Shown in pieces: positions 26,676 to 39,184 of a stretch of 64,000 bases of DNA. The notes under the pieces are model-generated. The model searched no databases, was not told the DNA's origin, and saw only the letters and a list, made by a program, of their open reading frames with translations. The number at the start of each line of letters is the position of its first letter. Within the stretch, counting starts at the first letter, position 1. Source of the DNA: WRAV01 sp050950205 (GTDB taxonomy: Bacteria; Bacillota; Clostridia; Oscillospirales; Ruminococcaceae); assembly GCA_050950205.1 (NCBI GenBank), contig JBMNHF010000007.1, positions 1 to 64,000 on the forward strand. Direction: 5' to 3'. Made by a program: the position numbers and the translations under genes.

Positions 26676-28652
26676 TTATTCCCGGCCGCTTTTGATGCGC
26701 TCGATCTTATCCCGCAGGTAGGCAGCGTGCTCAAACTCCAGCAGCTTGGCGGCATTTTTCATCTCCGCCGTCAGCTGTTTGATCAGGGCAGCTTTTTCTC
26801 TGGGATTCATCTGCTTGAGCCGTTTGCCCTTGCGCTCCACATCCTCCTTGGAGGAAATCTCCAAAACATCCGCTACCTTTTTTTGTATGGTCTGGGGAAC
26901 AATGCCGTGCTCCTGATTGTACCGCTGCTGAATCTCCCGGCGGCGATAGGTTTCGGTGATGGCTCGCTCCATAGAGGGGGTTACCGTATCGGCATACATA
27001 ATCACCTTGCCGTTTGCGTTTCGCGCCGCCCGGCCTATGGTCTGAATCAGGGCGGTTTCTCCCCGCAGAAAGCCTTCCTTGTCGGCGTCAAAGATAGCCA
27101 CCAAGCTCACCTCGGGGATATCCAGCCCCTCCCGCAGCAGGTTAATTCCCACCAGAACGTCAAATTCGCCCATTCGCAGATCCCGAACAATCTCCATCCG
27201 CTCAATGGTGTCCACATCGTGGTGCATATACCGAATTTTAACGCCCAAATTGTGAAGGTAATCGGTCAGATCCTCCGCCATCTTTTTGGTCAGGGTGGTA
27301 ACCAAAACTCTTTCCCCCACTTCCACCCGAGCACCGATTTCCATCACCAAGTCATCGATTTGCCCCTCCACCGGGCGCACTTCGATTTCCGGATCCACAA
27401 GGCCGGTGGGGCGGATGATCTGCTCCACTATCTGGGTGGAGTGCTCCCGCTCAAAAGGTCCCGGCGTTGCGCTGACATAAACCACTTGATGAAACTTGCT
27501 GTAGAATTCGTCAAAATTAAGGGGGCGGTTGTCAAAGGCAGAGGGCAGCCTAAAGCCGTAATCCACCAGATTCTTCTTCCGGGCGTAGTCGCCGCCATAC
27601 ATTCCCCTTGCCTGCGGCAGAGTGACGTGGCTTTCGTCAATAAAAAAGAGAAAATCGTCCGGGAAGTAGTCAAAGAGGGTGAAGGGTGTGCACCCCGGCT
27701 CCCTGCCGGCCAGCACCCGGTTGTAGTTTTCGATCCCGGAGCAAAAACCGATTTCTTGCAACATCTCCATGTCGTAGTTAACCCGCTCGGCAATCCGCTG
27801 GGCCTCAATCAGCTTCCCCTGACTTTTGAAGAACTGAACCCGCTCTTCCATTTCCCGTTTGATCTCTTCAATTCCCTTAAGCATCTGCTCCCGGGGTACA
27901 ATGTAGTGGGAAGCGGGATAGATGGCCACATGTCCCACCACCGCCTTTACCTCTCCGGTGAGGGGGTTTACCTCGCTGATGCGGTCGATTTCATCCCCAA
28001 AAAACTCCACCCGAATGGCCTGCTCATTCCAATAGGCAGGGTAGATCTCCACAATATCCCCCCGCACCCGGAATTTGTTGCGGATAAAATTAATGTCATT
28101 GCGCTCGTATTGAAGATCCACCAGCTTTTTAATCAGATCATCCCGACTTTTTTCCATCCCCTGCCGCAAGGAAATCACCATTTCCCGGTAGTCGATGGGG
28201 TCTCCCAAGGTGTATATGCAGCTGATAGAGGATACAATAATCACATCCCGGCGCTCGGAAAGGGCCGAGGTGGCCGAGTGACGCAGCCGCTCAATCTCGT
28301 CGTTGATGGAACTGTCCTTGGCAATATAGGTGTCGGTGCCGGGAATATAGGCCTCCGGCTGGTAGTAGTCGTAGTAGCTGACAAAGTATTCCACCGCGTT
28401 TTCGGGGAAAAATTCCCGGAATTCGCTGCAAAGCTGGGCGGCAAGAGTTTTGTTGTGGGCCAGCACCAGAGTGGGCCGGTTGACCCGGGCGATGACATTG
28501 GCCATGGTAAAGGTTTTGCCGGAACCGGTCACCCCCAGCAAAACCTGCTCCCGATCCCCCCGGTTTAGCCCCTCCACCAGTTGTTCAATCGCCTGAGGCT
28601 GGTCCCCTGTAGGCTGGTATTCCGATACCAGCCGAAAGGTATTCTTCTGCAC
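26676..28652 (-). CDS. uvrB: UvrABC system protein B
   Basis: The DNA-damage verification helicase of nucleotide excision repair, about 658 residues. It has Walker A GVTGSGKTF, the YYDYYQPEAYIP beta-hairpin region, DESHVTLPQ (DEAD-like box), the helicase motif GINLLREGLDIPEV, QTIGRAARN, and a C-terminal UVR domain (EMKNAAKLLEFEHAAYLRD). I chose GTG 28652 because AAAGGAGG lies seven bases upstream; the ATG 66 bases earlier has no such site. It is not adjacent to the uvrA fragment at the window start. Confidence 0.96.
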   Translation of the reverse strand: MQKNTFRLVSEYQPTGDQPQAIEQLVEGLNRGDREQVLLGVTGSGKTFTMANVIARVNRPTLVLAHNKTLAAQLCSEFREFFPENAVEYFVSYYDYYQPEAYIPGTDTYIAKDSSINDEIERLRHSATSALSERRDVIIVSSISCIYTLGDPIDYREMVISLRQGMEKSRDDLIKKLVDLQYERNDINFIRNKFRVRGDIVEIYPAYWNEQAIRVEFFGDEIDRISEVNPLTGEVKAVVGHVAIYPASHYIVPREQMLKGIEEIKREMEERVQFFKSQGKLIEAQRIAERVNYDMEMLQEIGFCSGIENYNRVLAGREPGCTPFTLFDYFPDDFLFFIDESHVTLPQARGMYGGDYARKKNLVDYGFRLPSAFDNRPLNFDEFYSKFHQVVYVSATPGPFEREHSTQIVEQIIRPTGLVDPEIEVRPVEGQIDDLVMEIGARVEVGERVLVTTLTKKMAEDLTDYLHNLGVKIRYMHHDVDTIERMEIVRDLRMGEFDVLVGINLLREGLDIPEVSLVAIFDADKEGFLRGETALIQTIGRAARNANGKVIMYADTVTPSMERAITETYRRREIQQRYNQEHGIVPQTIQKKVADVLEISSKEDVERKGKRLKQMNPREKAALIKQLTAEMKNAAKLLEFEHAAYLRDKIERIKSGRE

Positions 28653-28852
28653 TGCGCGCCCTCCTTTCGCACGTTTGTTTATCTTAAGTATTGTATCACA
28701 TGTCCCATGAATACTCAATGTCTAAAGTAGAAGACAGAACAAAACACCGGTATTTCCTTTTTTCCAACACCTGACTAGTAATTATAGCAAAGGAGTGGTA
28801 AAATAAGGAATGGAATATATGCCGATAACCGATCGAAAGGCAGGTGTCATCT

Positions 28853-30976
28853 ATGGCTTCGATGGAACAAAAAATTCTTAAGGCTCTGCGACCTCATCCG
28901 GTACAGGGGCTGAGCAAAAAAGCGTTGGCCAAAGCCATTGGCCTGAAAAAGAAGCAAACGGAGCGGTTTTTTTCCACCATTGACGATCTGATTTTGCAGG
29001 ACAAGCTGTTGGAGCGGTCCGGTTACCTCTACCCTGCCGAAGGCCAGCGAATGGCCTACGCCACCATCACCAAGGTTAGTGGTACCTTTGGCTTTGCCCG
29101 GCCCGACGGTGCAGAGCAGGATGTGTTTATTCCGGGAAAGATGCTGATTGGCGCCATGCCCGGCGATCGAGTGTGGCTGCGAATCAGTGCCGACCGCGGC
29201 GAATTGGAAAAGGGCGAAGTATTTCGCATTGTGGAGCAGTCCCGCCAGCCCTTTGCCGGCACCCTGCAGATAGAGGGTGGCGTTTATGCCGTGGTGCCCG
29301 ACCATTCCATGCGTTGGCCTCTTCCTGTGGTGCGAGGCGGTGTCATGAACGCCCGCCCTGGAGATAAGGTTCTGGCAGAAATCGCCACCCGGGGGGAACG
29401 ACACAGCGAGCACACCGTTCGGATCATCACAAGCTTTGGCAGCGCTCTTTCGGCGGAAGCCTGTTCTCAGGCCATCCTGGCAGAGTTGGGGGTTCCCACC
29501 CAGTTCCCCGACGAGGTAAAGGAGCAAGCCCGGGCTATCAGTGCCTTTACCGGGATTCACCCCAAGGAAATCGCCGCTCGGCTGGATCTGCGGGAGGAAG
29601 TGATCTTTACCATTGACGGCGCCGATTCCAAGGATCTGGATGACGCCATCAGCCTGAAAAAGCTGCCTCAGGGATGGGAGCTTGGGGTGCACATTGCCGA
29701 TGTCAGTCATTACGTCACCCCCAATTCTCCTCTGGATTTGGAGGCATTCCGGCGGGGCACCTCGGTGTATTATGCCGACAGCGTCGTTCCCATGCTGCCT
29801 CCCGAGCTTTCCAACGGCATTTGTTCTCTCAATCCGGGAGAAGACCGGCTTGCTTTTTCCTGTCTTATTACTTTGGATTCCTCGGGAGTTATGACCTCCT
29901 ATCGGTTCAAAAAAAGCGTCATCCACTCCCGGGTCAAAGGCGTTTACAGTGAACTCAACGCCCTGTTGGAGGGCAGCCAGGATGGGGCCCTTGAGGAAAA
30001 GTACGCCGATATTCGGGAGATGTTGCTGGAAATGCAAACACTGGCTCAGCTGTTGATTCGCAACCGGCAGGCGGCGGGTAAGATGGAGCTGGACAGCGTG
30101 GAGGGCAAAATTGTGTTGGATGAAGCGGGGGAACCGGTGGATGTTTACCCCCGGGAGCGCGGCTTCTGCGAGCGCCTGATTGAAGAGTTTATGCTGTTGG
30201 CCAACGAGGCTGCCGCTACCTTTGCCACCGAGCACAAGCTGCCCTTTGTTTACCGGATACACGAAAATCCCTCCCCCGACAAATTGGAGGAGCTATATGA
30301 AGTGCTGGCTCGACTGGGTATTTCCTTCCGCAAGCCGAGCTCTACCGCCCTTTCCAAAGGGCTTTCAGACATTCTAAACAGTGTGGAAGGTACTCCCTAT
30401 GCCGGTGTCATCAATGTTCTGACTCTGCGCTCCATGGCAAAGGCAAGATATTCCCACCAAAACATCGGACATTTCGGGCTTTCCCTCAAAAATTATGCCC
30501 ACTTTACCTCCCCCATTCGCCGCTACCCCGATTTGACGGTGCACCGTATCCTCAGCGCCGCCCTTTCCCCAATGAAAAAAGAGAATTTGGTGCGCCACTA
30601 TACCGGATTTGCTGCGCAATCCGCCGAGCACTCCTTCCAACGGGAGCTGGTAGCGGTCAATGCGGAGCGCAGTTGCGAGGACTGCTACAAAGCAAGCTAT
30701 ATGGGCCGGTTTATCGGTCAAGCGTTTGAGGGTGTGGTTTCCGGGTGTACCGCCCACGGAGCGTATGTGCAACTCCCCAACACCTGCGAGGGACTGGTCA
30801 AGCTGGCCGATTTTCCGCCGGGGGATTGGGGCTTCGACGGTCAAATTGCCATTGTCAACGCTACCGGTAAAGGCAGAATCCAGTTAGGAGATACTGTTCG
30901 GGTCAAGGTACTCTCCACCAATGTCTCCGCCGGGCAAATTGATTTTGCTCTGGTAAAGCAAACAGACAAAAAATAG
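28853..30976 (+). CDS. rnr: Ribonuclease R
   Basis: A 3'-5' exoribonuclease of about 707 residues. Domains in order: N-terminal winged helix (residues 1-60), two cold-shock RNA-binding domains, the RNB catalytic domain with the metal-binding DGADSKDLDDAIS block near residue 255, and a C-terminal S1 domain (FEGVVSGCTAHGAYVQL). The ATG at 28853 has AAAGGCAGG eight bases upstream; a GTG at 28844 is a less likely alternative. No secG or smpB is next to it, unlike in many Firmicutes. Confidence 0.95.
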   Translation: MASMEQKILKALRPHPVQGLSKKALAKAIGLKKKQTERFFSTIDDLILQDKLLERSGYLYPAEGQRMAYATITKVSGTFGFARPDGAEQDVFIPGKMLIGAMPGDRVWLRISADRGELEKGEVFRIVEQSRQPFAGTLQIEGGVYAVVPDHSMRWPLPVVRGGVMNARPGDKVLAEIATRGERHSEHTVRIITSFGSALSAEACSQAILAELGVPTQFPDEVKEQARAISAFTGIHPKEIAARLDLREEVIFTIDGADSKDLDDAISLKKLPQGWELGVHIADVSHYVTPNSPLDLEAFRRGTSVYYADSVVPMLPPELSNGICSLNPGEDRLAFSCLITLDSSGVMTSYRFKKSVIHSRVKGVYSELNALLEGSQDGALEEKYADIREMLLEMQTLAQLLIRNRQAAGKMELDSVEGKIVLDEAGEPVDVYPRERGFCERLIEEFMLLANEAAATFATEHKLPFVYRIHENPSPDKLEELYEVLARLGISFRKPSSTALSKGLSDILNSVEGTPYAGVINVLTLRSMAKARYSHQNIGHFGLSLKNYAHFTSPIRRYPDLTVHRILSAALSPMKKENLVRHYTGFAAQSAEHSFQRELVAVNAERSCEDCYKASYMGRFIGQAFEGVVSGCTAHGAYVQLPNTCEGLVKLADFPPGDWGFDGQIAIVNATGKGRIQLGDTVRVKVLSTNVSAGQIDFALVKQTDKK

Positions 30977-31033
30977 CCGGCAATCACCCCCTACCGGCCG
31001 CCAAAGGCAAGCAGGTTTTATAGCCCTTTTGCG

Positions 31034-31069
31034 AAAGAGTCCCCGGAAGATACCGGGGACTCTTTAAAA
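31034..31069 (+). terminator. Terminator of rnr
   Basis: AAAGAGTCCCCGG and CCGGGGACTCTTT form a perfect 13-bp stem with a six-base loop. Confidence 0.9.
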
Positions 31070-31125
31070 CTTCAGATGGGTTCCAAGTAAATTTTCTTTC
31101 CCAGTGCTTTTGGCGTTTGTTCATT

Positions 31126-31158
31126 AAAAATCCCACCCCTTTTGCAGGTGGGATTTTT
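31126..31158 (-). terminator. Terminator of pth (works in both directions)
   Basis: AAAAATCCCACC and GGTGGGATTTTT form a perfect 12-bp stem with T-runs on either strand, between convergent rnr and pth. Confidence 0.87.
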
Positions 31159-31211
31159 AACGGGTTCATGACGTTTGTGCTTTGTTTGTTAGAGCGCTGC
31201 ATCCTCCCGTC

Positions 31212-31880
31212 TTACTGGGGCTGGGAAGAATCTGCATCCTGCTCCGACTGCGGTGCCTTGTTGTATCGGTTCATTGCTTCGTCCATTTTTCCCTGAACCA
31301 GCAGCTCCACCGCCGCTACGGCGTTTTCCAGTGCGGGGGTTATTTGCTTCATTTCATCGGGAGTCAGGCGGCCAATCACCCAATCCTTCATATCCATATC
31401 GGGATAAGGCTTGCCCCCAATCCCAATGCGAATCCGGGGAAAGGCATTGCTGCCGGTCAGGTAAATAATGTTTTTCAGGCCGTTTTGTCCGCCGTCGCTG
31501 CCACTGCGGCGAATGCGAAGGCGCCCGGGGTCAAGATTGATGTCGTCACACAGAACAATCAACCGCTGGGCAGGCAGCTTGTAAAAAGCCAACGCCTCCT
31601 GTATCGCCTGCCCCGAAAGATTCATATAGGTGGTGGGCTTGAGCAGCAACACCTTTTTCCCTTTGATGACACACTCCCCGCAAAGGGATTTAAACCGAAT
31701 CCGGCTTACCTTAACCGAGTACTTCTGGGCCAAGCGGTCCAAAGCCAGATAGCCGGCATTGTGGCGGGTATTCTCATATTCCACCCCGGGGTTTCCAAGG
31801 CCTGCCACAATATACTCCACCGGGCCGGAGGGAGCTGAGCTGTTTTTGGGGAACAGCTTGGCAAACAATTCATCCAACAT
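31212..31880 (-). CDS. pth: Peptidyl-tRNA hydrolase
   Basis: A 222-residue Pth, which frees tRNA from drop-off peptidyl-tRNA. It has GLGNPGVEYENTRHNAGY with the catalytic His and Asn, and LCDDINLDPGRLRIRRSGSDGGQNGLK with the catalytic Asp and the GGxNG motif. An N-terminal extension of about 20 residues precedes the usual start. An internal start is possible but no better ribosome site is seen. It lies downstream of glmU in the same direction, as in many Firmicutes, though a 260-base gap separates them. Confidence 0.94.
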   Translation of the reverse strand: MLDELFAKLFPKNSSAPSGPVEYIVAGLGNPGVEYENTRHNAGYLALDRLAQKYSVKVSRIRFKSLCGECVIKGKKVLLLKPTTYMNLSGQAIQEALAFYKLPAQRLIVLCDDINLDPGRLRIRRSGSDGGQNGLKNIIYLTGSNAFPRIRIGIGGKPYPDMDMKDWVIGRLTPDEMKQITPALENAVAAVELLVQGKMDEAMNRYNKAPQSEQDADSSQPQ

Positions 31881-31982
31881 ATTTGGTTTCCTGCCTTATC
31901 AATGGTTATGCCGACAAAACCTCTTTGTCGATAGGGATGTCAACGGTCTGGGCCGGTTCATGGAAAAGGGATCGGCTTGTCC

Positions 31983-32025
31983 GTGCAAACGCTTTCGATG
32001 GCCCCAGAGGTGAAGCCATCGAAAG
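31983..32025. promoter_or_regulatory. Possible cre-like site and 11-bp inverted repeat upstream of pth
   Basis: TGCAAACGCTTTCG (31984-31997) is one base from the LacI-type operator at 1229 and also resembles a catabolite-response element. It overlaps an inverted repeat, CTTTCGATGGC (31992-32002) with GCCATCGAAAG (32015-32025). No T-run follows. The rest of 31881-32143 is featureless. Confidence 0.4.
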
Positions 32026-32143
32026 GCAGAACGTTGCAATTAACTTTTGCCTGACTCTTTGCAATCGTAAGAGAGGAAGGTTCTGGATACAGAGCTTTGG
32101 CTGCGCCGGCGGGGAGACAATTCCCCCAGATGACGCAAGGGTG

Positions 32144-33532
32144 CTAGGATGACTTGTTTCCTTTTGGAAAACGCTTCCCCTCTTTATTCCAGTTCTCCTT
32201 TACGGTCTGCCTGGCTCTTCCAATCACCAGGGCATCCGAGGGGACATCATCGGTGACGGTGGTGCCTGCCGCACAGTAAGCCCGATCTCCCAAAGTAACA
32301 GGGGCAATTAAGTTGGTGTTGCAGCCGATAAAGGCCCCGTCTCCAATGGTGGTGCGACTCTTTTGATTTCCGTCATAGTTGACGGTGACCACTCCACAGC
32401 CAAAATTACACCACCGTCCGGTATCGGTATCCCCCACATAGGTCAGGTGAGACACCGAGGTCCCCTCGCCGAGGGTGGAGTTTTTCAGCTCCACAAAATT
32501 TCCAATCTTGACACGGTCGCCAAGGCGGCATCCGGGCCGCAGCCGGGCCATGGGACCAATGGTGGCCTTTGCACCAACCACACTGTCCTCTATCTGAGAA
32601 CTGGTGATGGTGCAGCCATCTCCCACCTGGCTGTTTCGAATGGTGGTGTGGGGACCGATTTCGCAATCGGCTCCTATCACCGTTTCTCCCATGAGAATGG
32701 TGCCGGGAAGCAGGCGGGTATCCAAGCCTATCTGCACTTGGGGGCCCACCACCACCTGATCGGGAAAGGGAATATCCACACCCTCCTCCAGCAAGCGGGA
32801 CACCACCCGCTTTTGAGCCAGCTGATTGAGGTAGCTGAGGGTTTTGCGGTCATTGGCGCCCAGAACGGTATCGGGGCTGGCAGCATAGGCATCCACCCTC
32901 CGCCCTTTGGCAACGGCGTCCTGCACACAGTCGGTGAGGTAATATTCCCCTTGCGCATTGGAGGCGGTCATTCCCTCCAAAAACTCCAGTAAAAAGGAAG
33001 CCTCAAACCAGTAAGCCCCTGCATTGACTTCGTCAATTTCCAACGTATCTGCGTCGGCGTCTTTGTGCTCCACAATGGCTTTGACTCCGTCGGCTCCCCG
33101 GACAATCCGCCCGTAACCGGCAGGGTCACGCAGCCGCGCCGAAAAGACCGTAACGGCATTGTGCTGCGTTTTGTGCTGCTCATAGGCACGTCCAATATCC
33201 TCTGACAGAACAAAGGGAGCATCTCCATACAGCACGGCAACGTCCTGAAAGCCTTTGCTGCGGATGTACTCCTTTGCCATTAAAACCGCGTGGCCGGTGC
33301 CTTTGCGCTCGGCCTGTATCACGTGGGCGTAATGTTGGGGCAGAATGGCCTGTACTTCTTCGTGGCCCTTACCCAGCACAGCAACACAGTTTTCTATTCC
33401 CGCTTTTTGAAGTGCCTCGGCTACCCAAAGAACCATAGGACGAAAGAGCACTTCTCCCAAAACCTTGGGGTGAGCCGTCTGCATCCGTGTTCCATCTCCT
33501 GCGGCCAAAACTACAGCGCAAACATTTTGCAT
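32144..33532 (-). CDS. glmU: Bifunctional UDP-GlcNAc pyrophosphorylase / GlcN-1-P acetyltransferase
   Basis: A 462-residue GlmU making UDP-N-acetylglucosamine for cell wall. The N-terminal uridylyltransferase has LAAGDGTRM and the GTGHAV block. The C-terminal left-handed beta helix shows hexapeptide repeats with SHLTYVGDTDTG and NYDGNQKSRTTIGD, containing acetyltransferase active-site residues. Length and order are normal. Confidence 0.95.
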   Translation of the reverse strand: MQNVCAVVLAAGDGTRMQTAHPKVLGEVLFRPMVLWVAEALQKAGIENCVAVLGKGHEEVQAILPQHYAHVIQAERKGTGHAVLMAKEYIRSKGFQDVAVLYGDAPFVLSEDIGRAYEQHKTQHNAVTVFSARLRDPAGYGRIVRGADGVKAIVEHKDADADTLEIDEVNAGAYWFEASFLLEFLEGMTASNAQGEYYLTDCVQDAVAKGRRVDAYAASPDTVLGANDRKTLSYLNQLAQKRVVSRLLEEGVDIPFPDQVVVGPQVQIGLDTRLLPGTILMGETVIGADCEIGPHTTIRNSQVGDGCTITSSQIEDSVVGAKATIGPMARLRPGCRLGDRVKIGNFVELKNSTLGEGTSVSHLTYVGDTDTGRWCNFGCGVVTVNYDGNQKSRTTIGDGAFIGCNTNLIAPVTLGDRAYCAAGTTVTDDVPSDALVIGRARQTVKENWNKEGKRFPKGNKSS

Positions 33533-33868
33533 ACCTTCACCTCATCTTCATCATTTTGAACACAGAGCAAGGCGGGACGAATTGCCAAGCAAATATGCTC
33601 CGCCCAAACCAAAATCCGGCCCAAAAATAAATTAAAATTTCTACTATAGATTTTTGTTATATCAACAATATTGTCATACTATAAATATGGTTTGGATTAC
33701 TCTATTATTATTACAATTTTTGTTAGTATTTTCAAGAGGAATCGGTCCATTGTTCCGAAAACTTGCTGGAATGTAAAACTTTTCATTCAAATATAGATAA
33801 TTTATTGGGAAATGTGTTATACTATATGCCATGTTATGGGAGAAATAAAATTAGGAGGTTACACGCAG
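33533..33868. other. Intergenic region between glmU and ppdK
   Basis: This AT-rich stretch of 336 bases lies between divergent genes and no gene is seen. TTGTTATATCAACAA near 33656 is a short palindrome loosely like a Rex half-site pair but with the wrong spacing. TATACT at 33818-33823 may be the ppdK -10; no good -35 is evident. Confidence 0.35.
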
Positions 33869-36499
<2,631 letters not shown>

Positions 36500-36587
36500 A
36501 CCCACTAAGCCTCATCAGGATAGAATGATTCGTATTTTTAAAGGGTGCAGAGCTCTGCTTTAGCACCACACACACTTCACACAAATT

Positions 36588-36632
36588 AAGGGTATTGTCA
36601 CTTAAGAAGATTAAGAGGCAATACCCTTTTTT
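36588..36632 (+). terminator. Terminator of ppdK
   Basis: AAGGGTATTG and CAATACCCTT form a 10-bp stem followed by TTTTTT. The rest of 36500-36859 holds no gene that I can support. Confidence 0.85.
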
Positions 36633-36859
36633 CTTACCACTTTTGAGTAAGGCTTTCGGATGGTCCTTGCAGGACAAAATCGGCCTGCTCACAGCGAAGG
36701 CAAAATCAAGGTAAAATTGCTCGCAAAAGGCTTTGCAAAGAATACAATTTTGGGATATAATAAGATATCGATAGGTTATTAACAGAAAGATGACGAAGCC
36801 AAGTTGCAATATCCCACAACGAATGCAAAATAGCATGCTGCAAATTATGAGAAAGGGCG

Positions 36860-38083
36860 GTGGAACTTATAAGCAGCACTCCCAAAAAAACCTGGTCCTT
36901 TGCAGCCATAAAGGAAAAAGCACTTAAAACCTTCCAAAATAATAACAGTGTTTTAGATGAGTGTGCACAGACCAATACCCGAAGGATTTATTATCTCTCC
37001 ATGATTGCCATTCCACTGCGCATCATCAATATTTTTTTGTTTGCATTCACTCAATCCTATGACACACCCGCTGCAAAGATATGGATTCAGGGTATTGTTT
37101 CATCCCATTTGATCTTGTTAGTGATTATGGTGGGGTTTTTCTTAACAACGCGAACACTAAAAAGCAGAGTCGAAACAAATACAACCATGGTTGTATTGCA
37201 ATACATTGTTGTAGTGGTTATTATGGCGTCCGGGATTGCCATAGTCACCTTTGATCAATTGGCAACAACAAATATCACGCCTTTTTTGTTAACCTGCATA
37301 GTCATTGGACTTGTTTTTTTCATTCGGCCCCTTGTTTCCTTTCTAATCTATGTCGTCTCGTATATGGCGTATTATGGTGCCATTGGATTAACCGCAACCA
37401 ACCAGCAGATACTGCTTTCCAATCGAGTCAATGGAATTACCGCCATTGGGATTGGCTTCTTGCTAAGCAATATTATGTGGCATTACAATTACACCGATAT
37501 AACCCAAAAAAGGCGGATTAAAATTCAACAAATGCAATTGGAGCAAATGGCCTATTACGATCCACTTACCGATCTGCCCAATCGGCGGCTGTTAGAGCAA
37601 GTGATCCAACGAGAATTTACTTCTATGAAGCGCTACGGGCATGAAACAGTCATTATCATTTTAGATCTTGACAATTTTAAAAGCATTAATGACACATACG
37701 GCCATCCGGCAGGTGATAAGATACTCAGGCAACTGGCCGAACTTTTAAAAAACAACGTTAGAGAATCGGACACGGTATTTCGGTTTGGGGGGGAAGAGTT
37801 TATCATCCTTATGCCCAACACCTCTGTGGAAGGTGGATATGCCTTTGCCGAAAGACTAAGAAAAGCAATTATGAAACATAGATTTTCCATAAGGTCGGTG
37901 GCGTTGCAAATTACTTCCAGCTTTGGTGTATCTTCCATACGCAATGTTCATGGCCAAACGTTGGAAGATTGCTACCTGCTTGCCGATCAAGCCCTCTATC
38001 TGGCAAAGCAATCCGGTAAAAACAAAGTTAAAACAGCTTGTGGAATGACAGAAGAGAAAGACGAAATGCAAACCAGCCCCTAA
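36860..38083 (+). CDS. Membrane-anchored diguanylate cyclase (GGDEF)
   Basis: A 407-residue protein that should make cyclic di-GMP. About six membrane segments span residues 45-215, then the GGDEF domain with DxLTxLPNRR, DNFKSINDTYGH and the active motif FRFGGEEF. An RxxD inhibitory site (RESD) lies five residues before GGEEF, so product inhibition is expected. The membrane part has no recognisable sensory domain. The start is GTG 36860 with a close AGAAAGGGCG; a later start is possible. Base composition is visibly more AT-rich than the flanking genes. No EAL, PilZ or riboswitch partner is seen nearby. Confidence 0.88.
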   Translation: MELISSTPKKTWSFAAIKEKALKTFQNNNSVLDECAQTNTRRIYYLSMIAIPLRIINIFLFAFTQSYDTPAAKIWIQGIVSSHLILLVIMVGFFLTTRTLKSRVETNTTMVVLQYIVVVVIMASGIAIVTFDQLATTNITPFLLTCIVIGLVFFIRPLVSFLIYVVSYMAYYGAIGLTATNQQILLSNRVNGITAIGIGFLLSNIMWHYNYTDITQKRRIKIQQMQLEQMAYYDPLTDLPNRRLLEQVIQREFTSMKRYGHETVIIILDLDNFKSINDTYGHPAGDKILRQLAELLKNNVRESDTVFRFGGEEFIILMPNTSVEGGYAFAERLRKAIMKHRFSIRSVALQITSSFGVSSIRNVHGQTLEDCYLLADQALYLAKQSGKNKVKTACGMTEEKDEMQTSP

Positions 38084-38219
38084 TCATCCGTTGCAGGAAA
38101 CCGGCCGGGAACCGATGAAGTGATCGCTGATTGCTGATAAGAACCTGTTCTTCGAAGAAATATGGCTTTGCATGGGAGTGCTCTATCCTCTGCTCCAAAA
38201 AGGTGTTTTCAAAAACCAG

Positions 38220-38255
38220 AAGGTACTGCCCCTCTTAAGGAGCAGTACCTTTTAT
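38220..38255 (+). terminator. Terminator of the diguanylate cyclase gene
   Basis: AAGGTACTGC and GCAGTACCTT form a 10-bp stem with a 12-base loop and a T-rich tail. Confidence 0.78.
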
Positions 38256-38357
38256 CTTCTGATATGCTGCCAAATCTTTTTCCTGCGCTTGATATTGCCC
38301 CCTAATTGCGGTATGCTATTGGAAAAATCGGGATCGGTAAGGCGGAAGGAGAAGGTG

Positions 38358-38918
38358 ATGATGCGCAGCGAAAAAGAAAAAATGCTGGCGGGTGAGTATT
38401 ATCATCCAAAAGATGAAGAATTGGTGAAGGAAAGAGCATTTGCAAAACAATTAATCTTTCAGTTTAATCATCTAAACCCAAGGAAGACGGACAAAAAGCA
38501 GGAAATTCTAAAACAATTGATTGTTGCAAAGGGAAGCTTTCAAATCGAGGCACCATTTTACTGCGATTATGGCTATAACATTGAGGTTGGCGAGAATTTT
38601 TACGCCAACTACGGCTGTGTCATCCTGGATGTCAACCCGGTCAAAATCGGAGACAATGTGCTGTTGGCGCCAAACGTTCAAATTTATACAGCAACCCACC
38701 CCATCGACCCTGCGGAAAGGCTGACAGGCAAAGAATATGGCAAGCCAATTACCATCGGCAATCATGTTTGGATTGGCGGCGGAGCAATCCTGTGCCCGGG
38801 GGTGACCATTGGAGATAACTCCATCATCGGAGCGGGAAGTGTGGTAACCAAGGATATCCCCCCCAATGTCATTGCGGCAGGAAACCCCTGCAGAGTGATC
38901 AAAGCCATCGAAGGTTAG
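38358..38918 (+). CDS. Maltose/galactoside O-acetyltransferase family protein
   Basis: A 186-residue hexapeptide-repeat acetyltransferase of the Maa/LacA family. The N-terminal MLAGEYYHPKDEELVKER matches the family's mac domain. The left-handed beta helix follows, with the catalytic His in TATHPIDPAER and the GNHVWIGGGAILCPGVTIG block. GGAAGGAG precedes ATG 38358; a longer frame back to 38172 reads through the terminator and is not credible. The acceptor sugar is unknown. Confidence 0.88.
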   Translation: MMRSEKEKMLAGEYYHPKDEELVKERAFAKQLIFQFNHLNPRKTDKKQEILKQLIVAKGSFQIEAPFYCDYGYNIEVGENFYANYGCVILDVNPVKIGDNVLLAPNVQIYTATHPIDPAERLTGKEYGKPITIGNHVWIGGGAILCPGVTIGDNSIIGAGSVVTKDIPPNVIAAGNPCRVIKAIEG

Positions 38919-39012
38919 TGGATTTTGCAAAGGCAAAACAGTGGCGATTGTGCAAGCACACCAACTGTTTCGGCTGTTTGAAGGGTTCCAGAGCATAAGA
39001 TTTGAAGCAGGA

Positions 39013-39056
39013 GAAAGGGTGCGTGCTCTTCAAAGAGTATGCGCTCTTTTGTTTTT
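39013..39056 (+). terminator. Terminator after the acetyltransferase
   Basis: AAAGGGTGCGTGCTCTT pairs imperfectly with AGAGTATGCGCTCTTT around a CAA loop, followed by TTTTGTTTTT. The remaining bases to 39184 contain another AAAGAGCA...TGCTCTTT repeat. Confidence 0.65.
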
Positions 39057-39184
39057 GCCACGCCCCTTTCCGTTGAACCTGGTGCTGGAAAGAGCATTCT
39101 GTGCGTCCTGCTCTTTACATTAAGATTCCGCCCTGATATGATAGGAAAGTCAGGAATTAGCACCCATAAGGAAGGAATGTTTCT

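Noticed and set aside
33654..33670. Rex box upstream of ppdK
   Set aside because: TTGTTATATCAACAA has the right half-sites but a spacing too short for the 18-bp Rex operator.
38172..38357. N-terminal extension of the acetyltransferase
   Set aside because: It would start upstream of the preceding terminator. The family start and a good ribosome site are at 38358.
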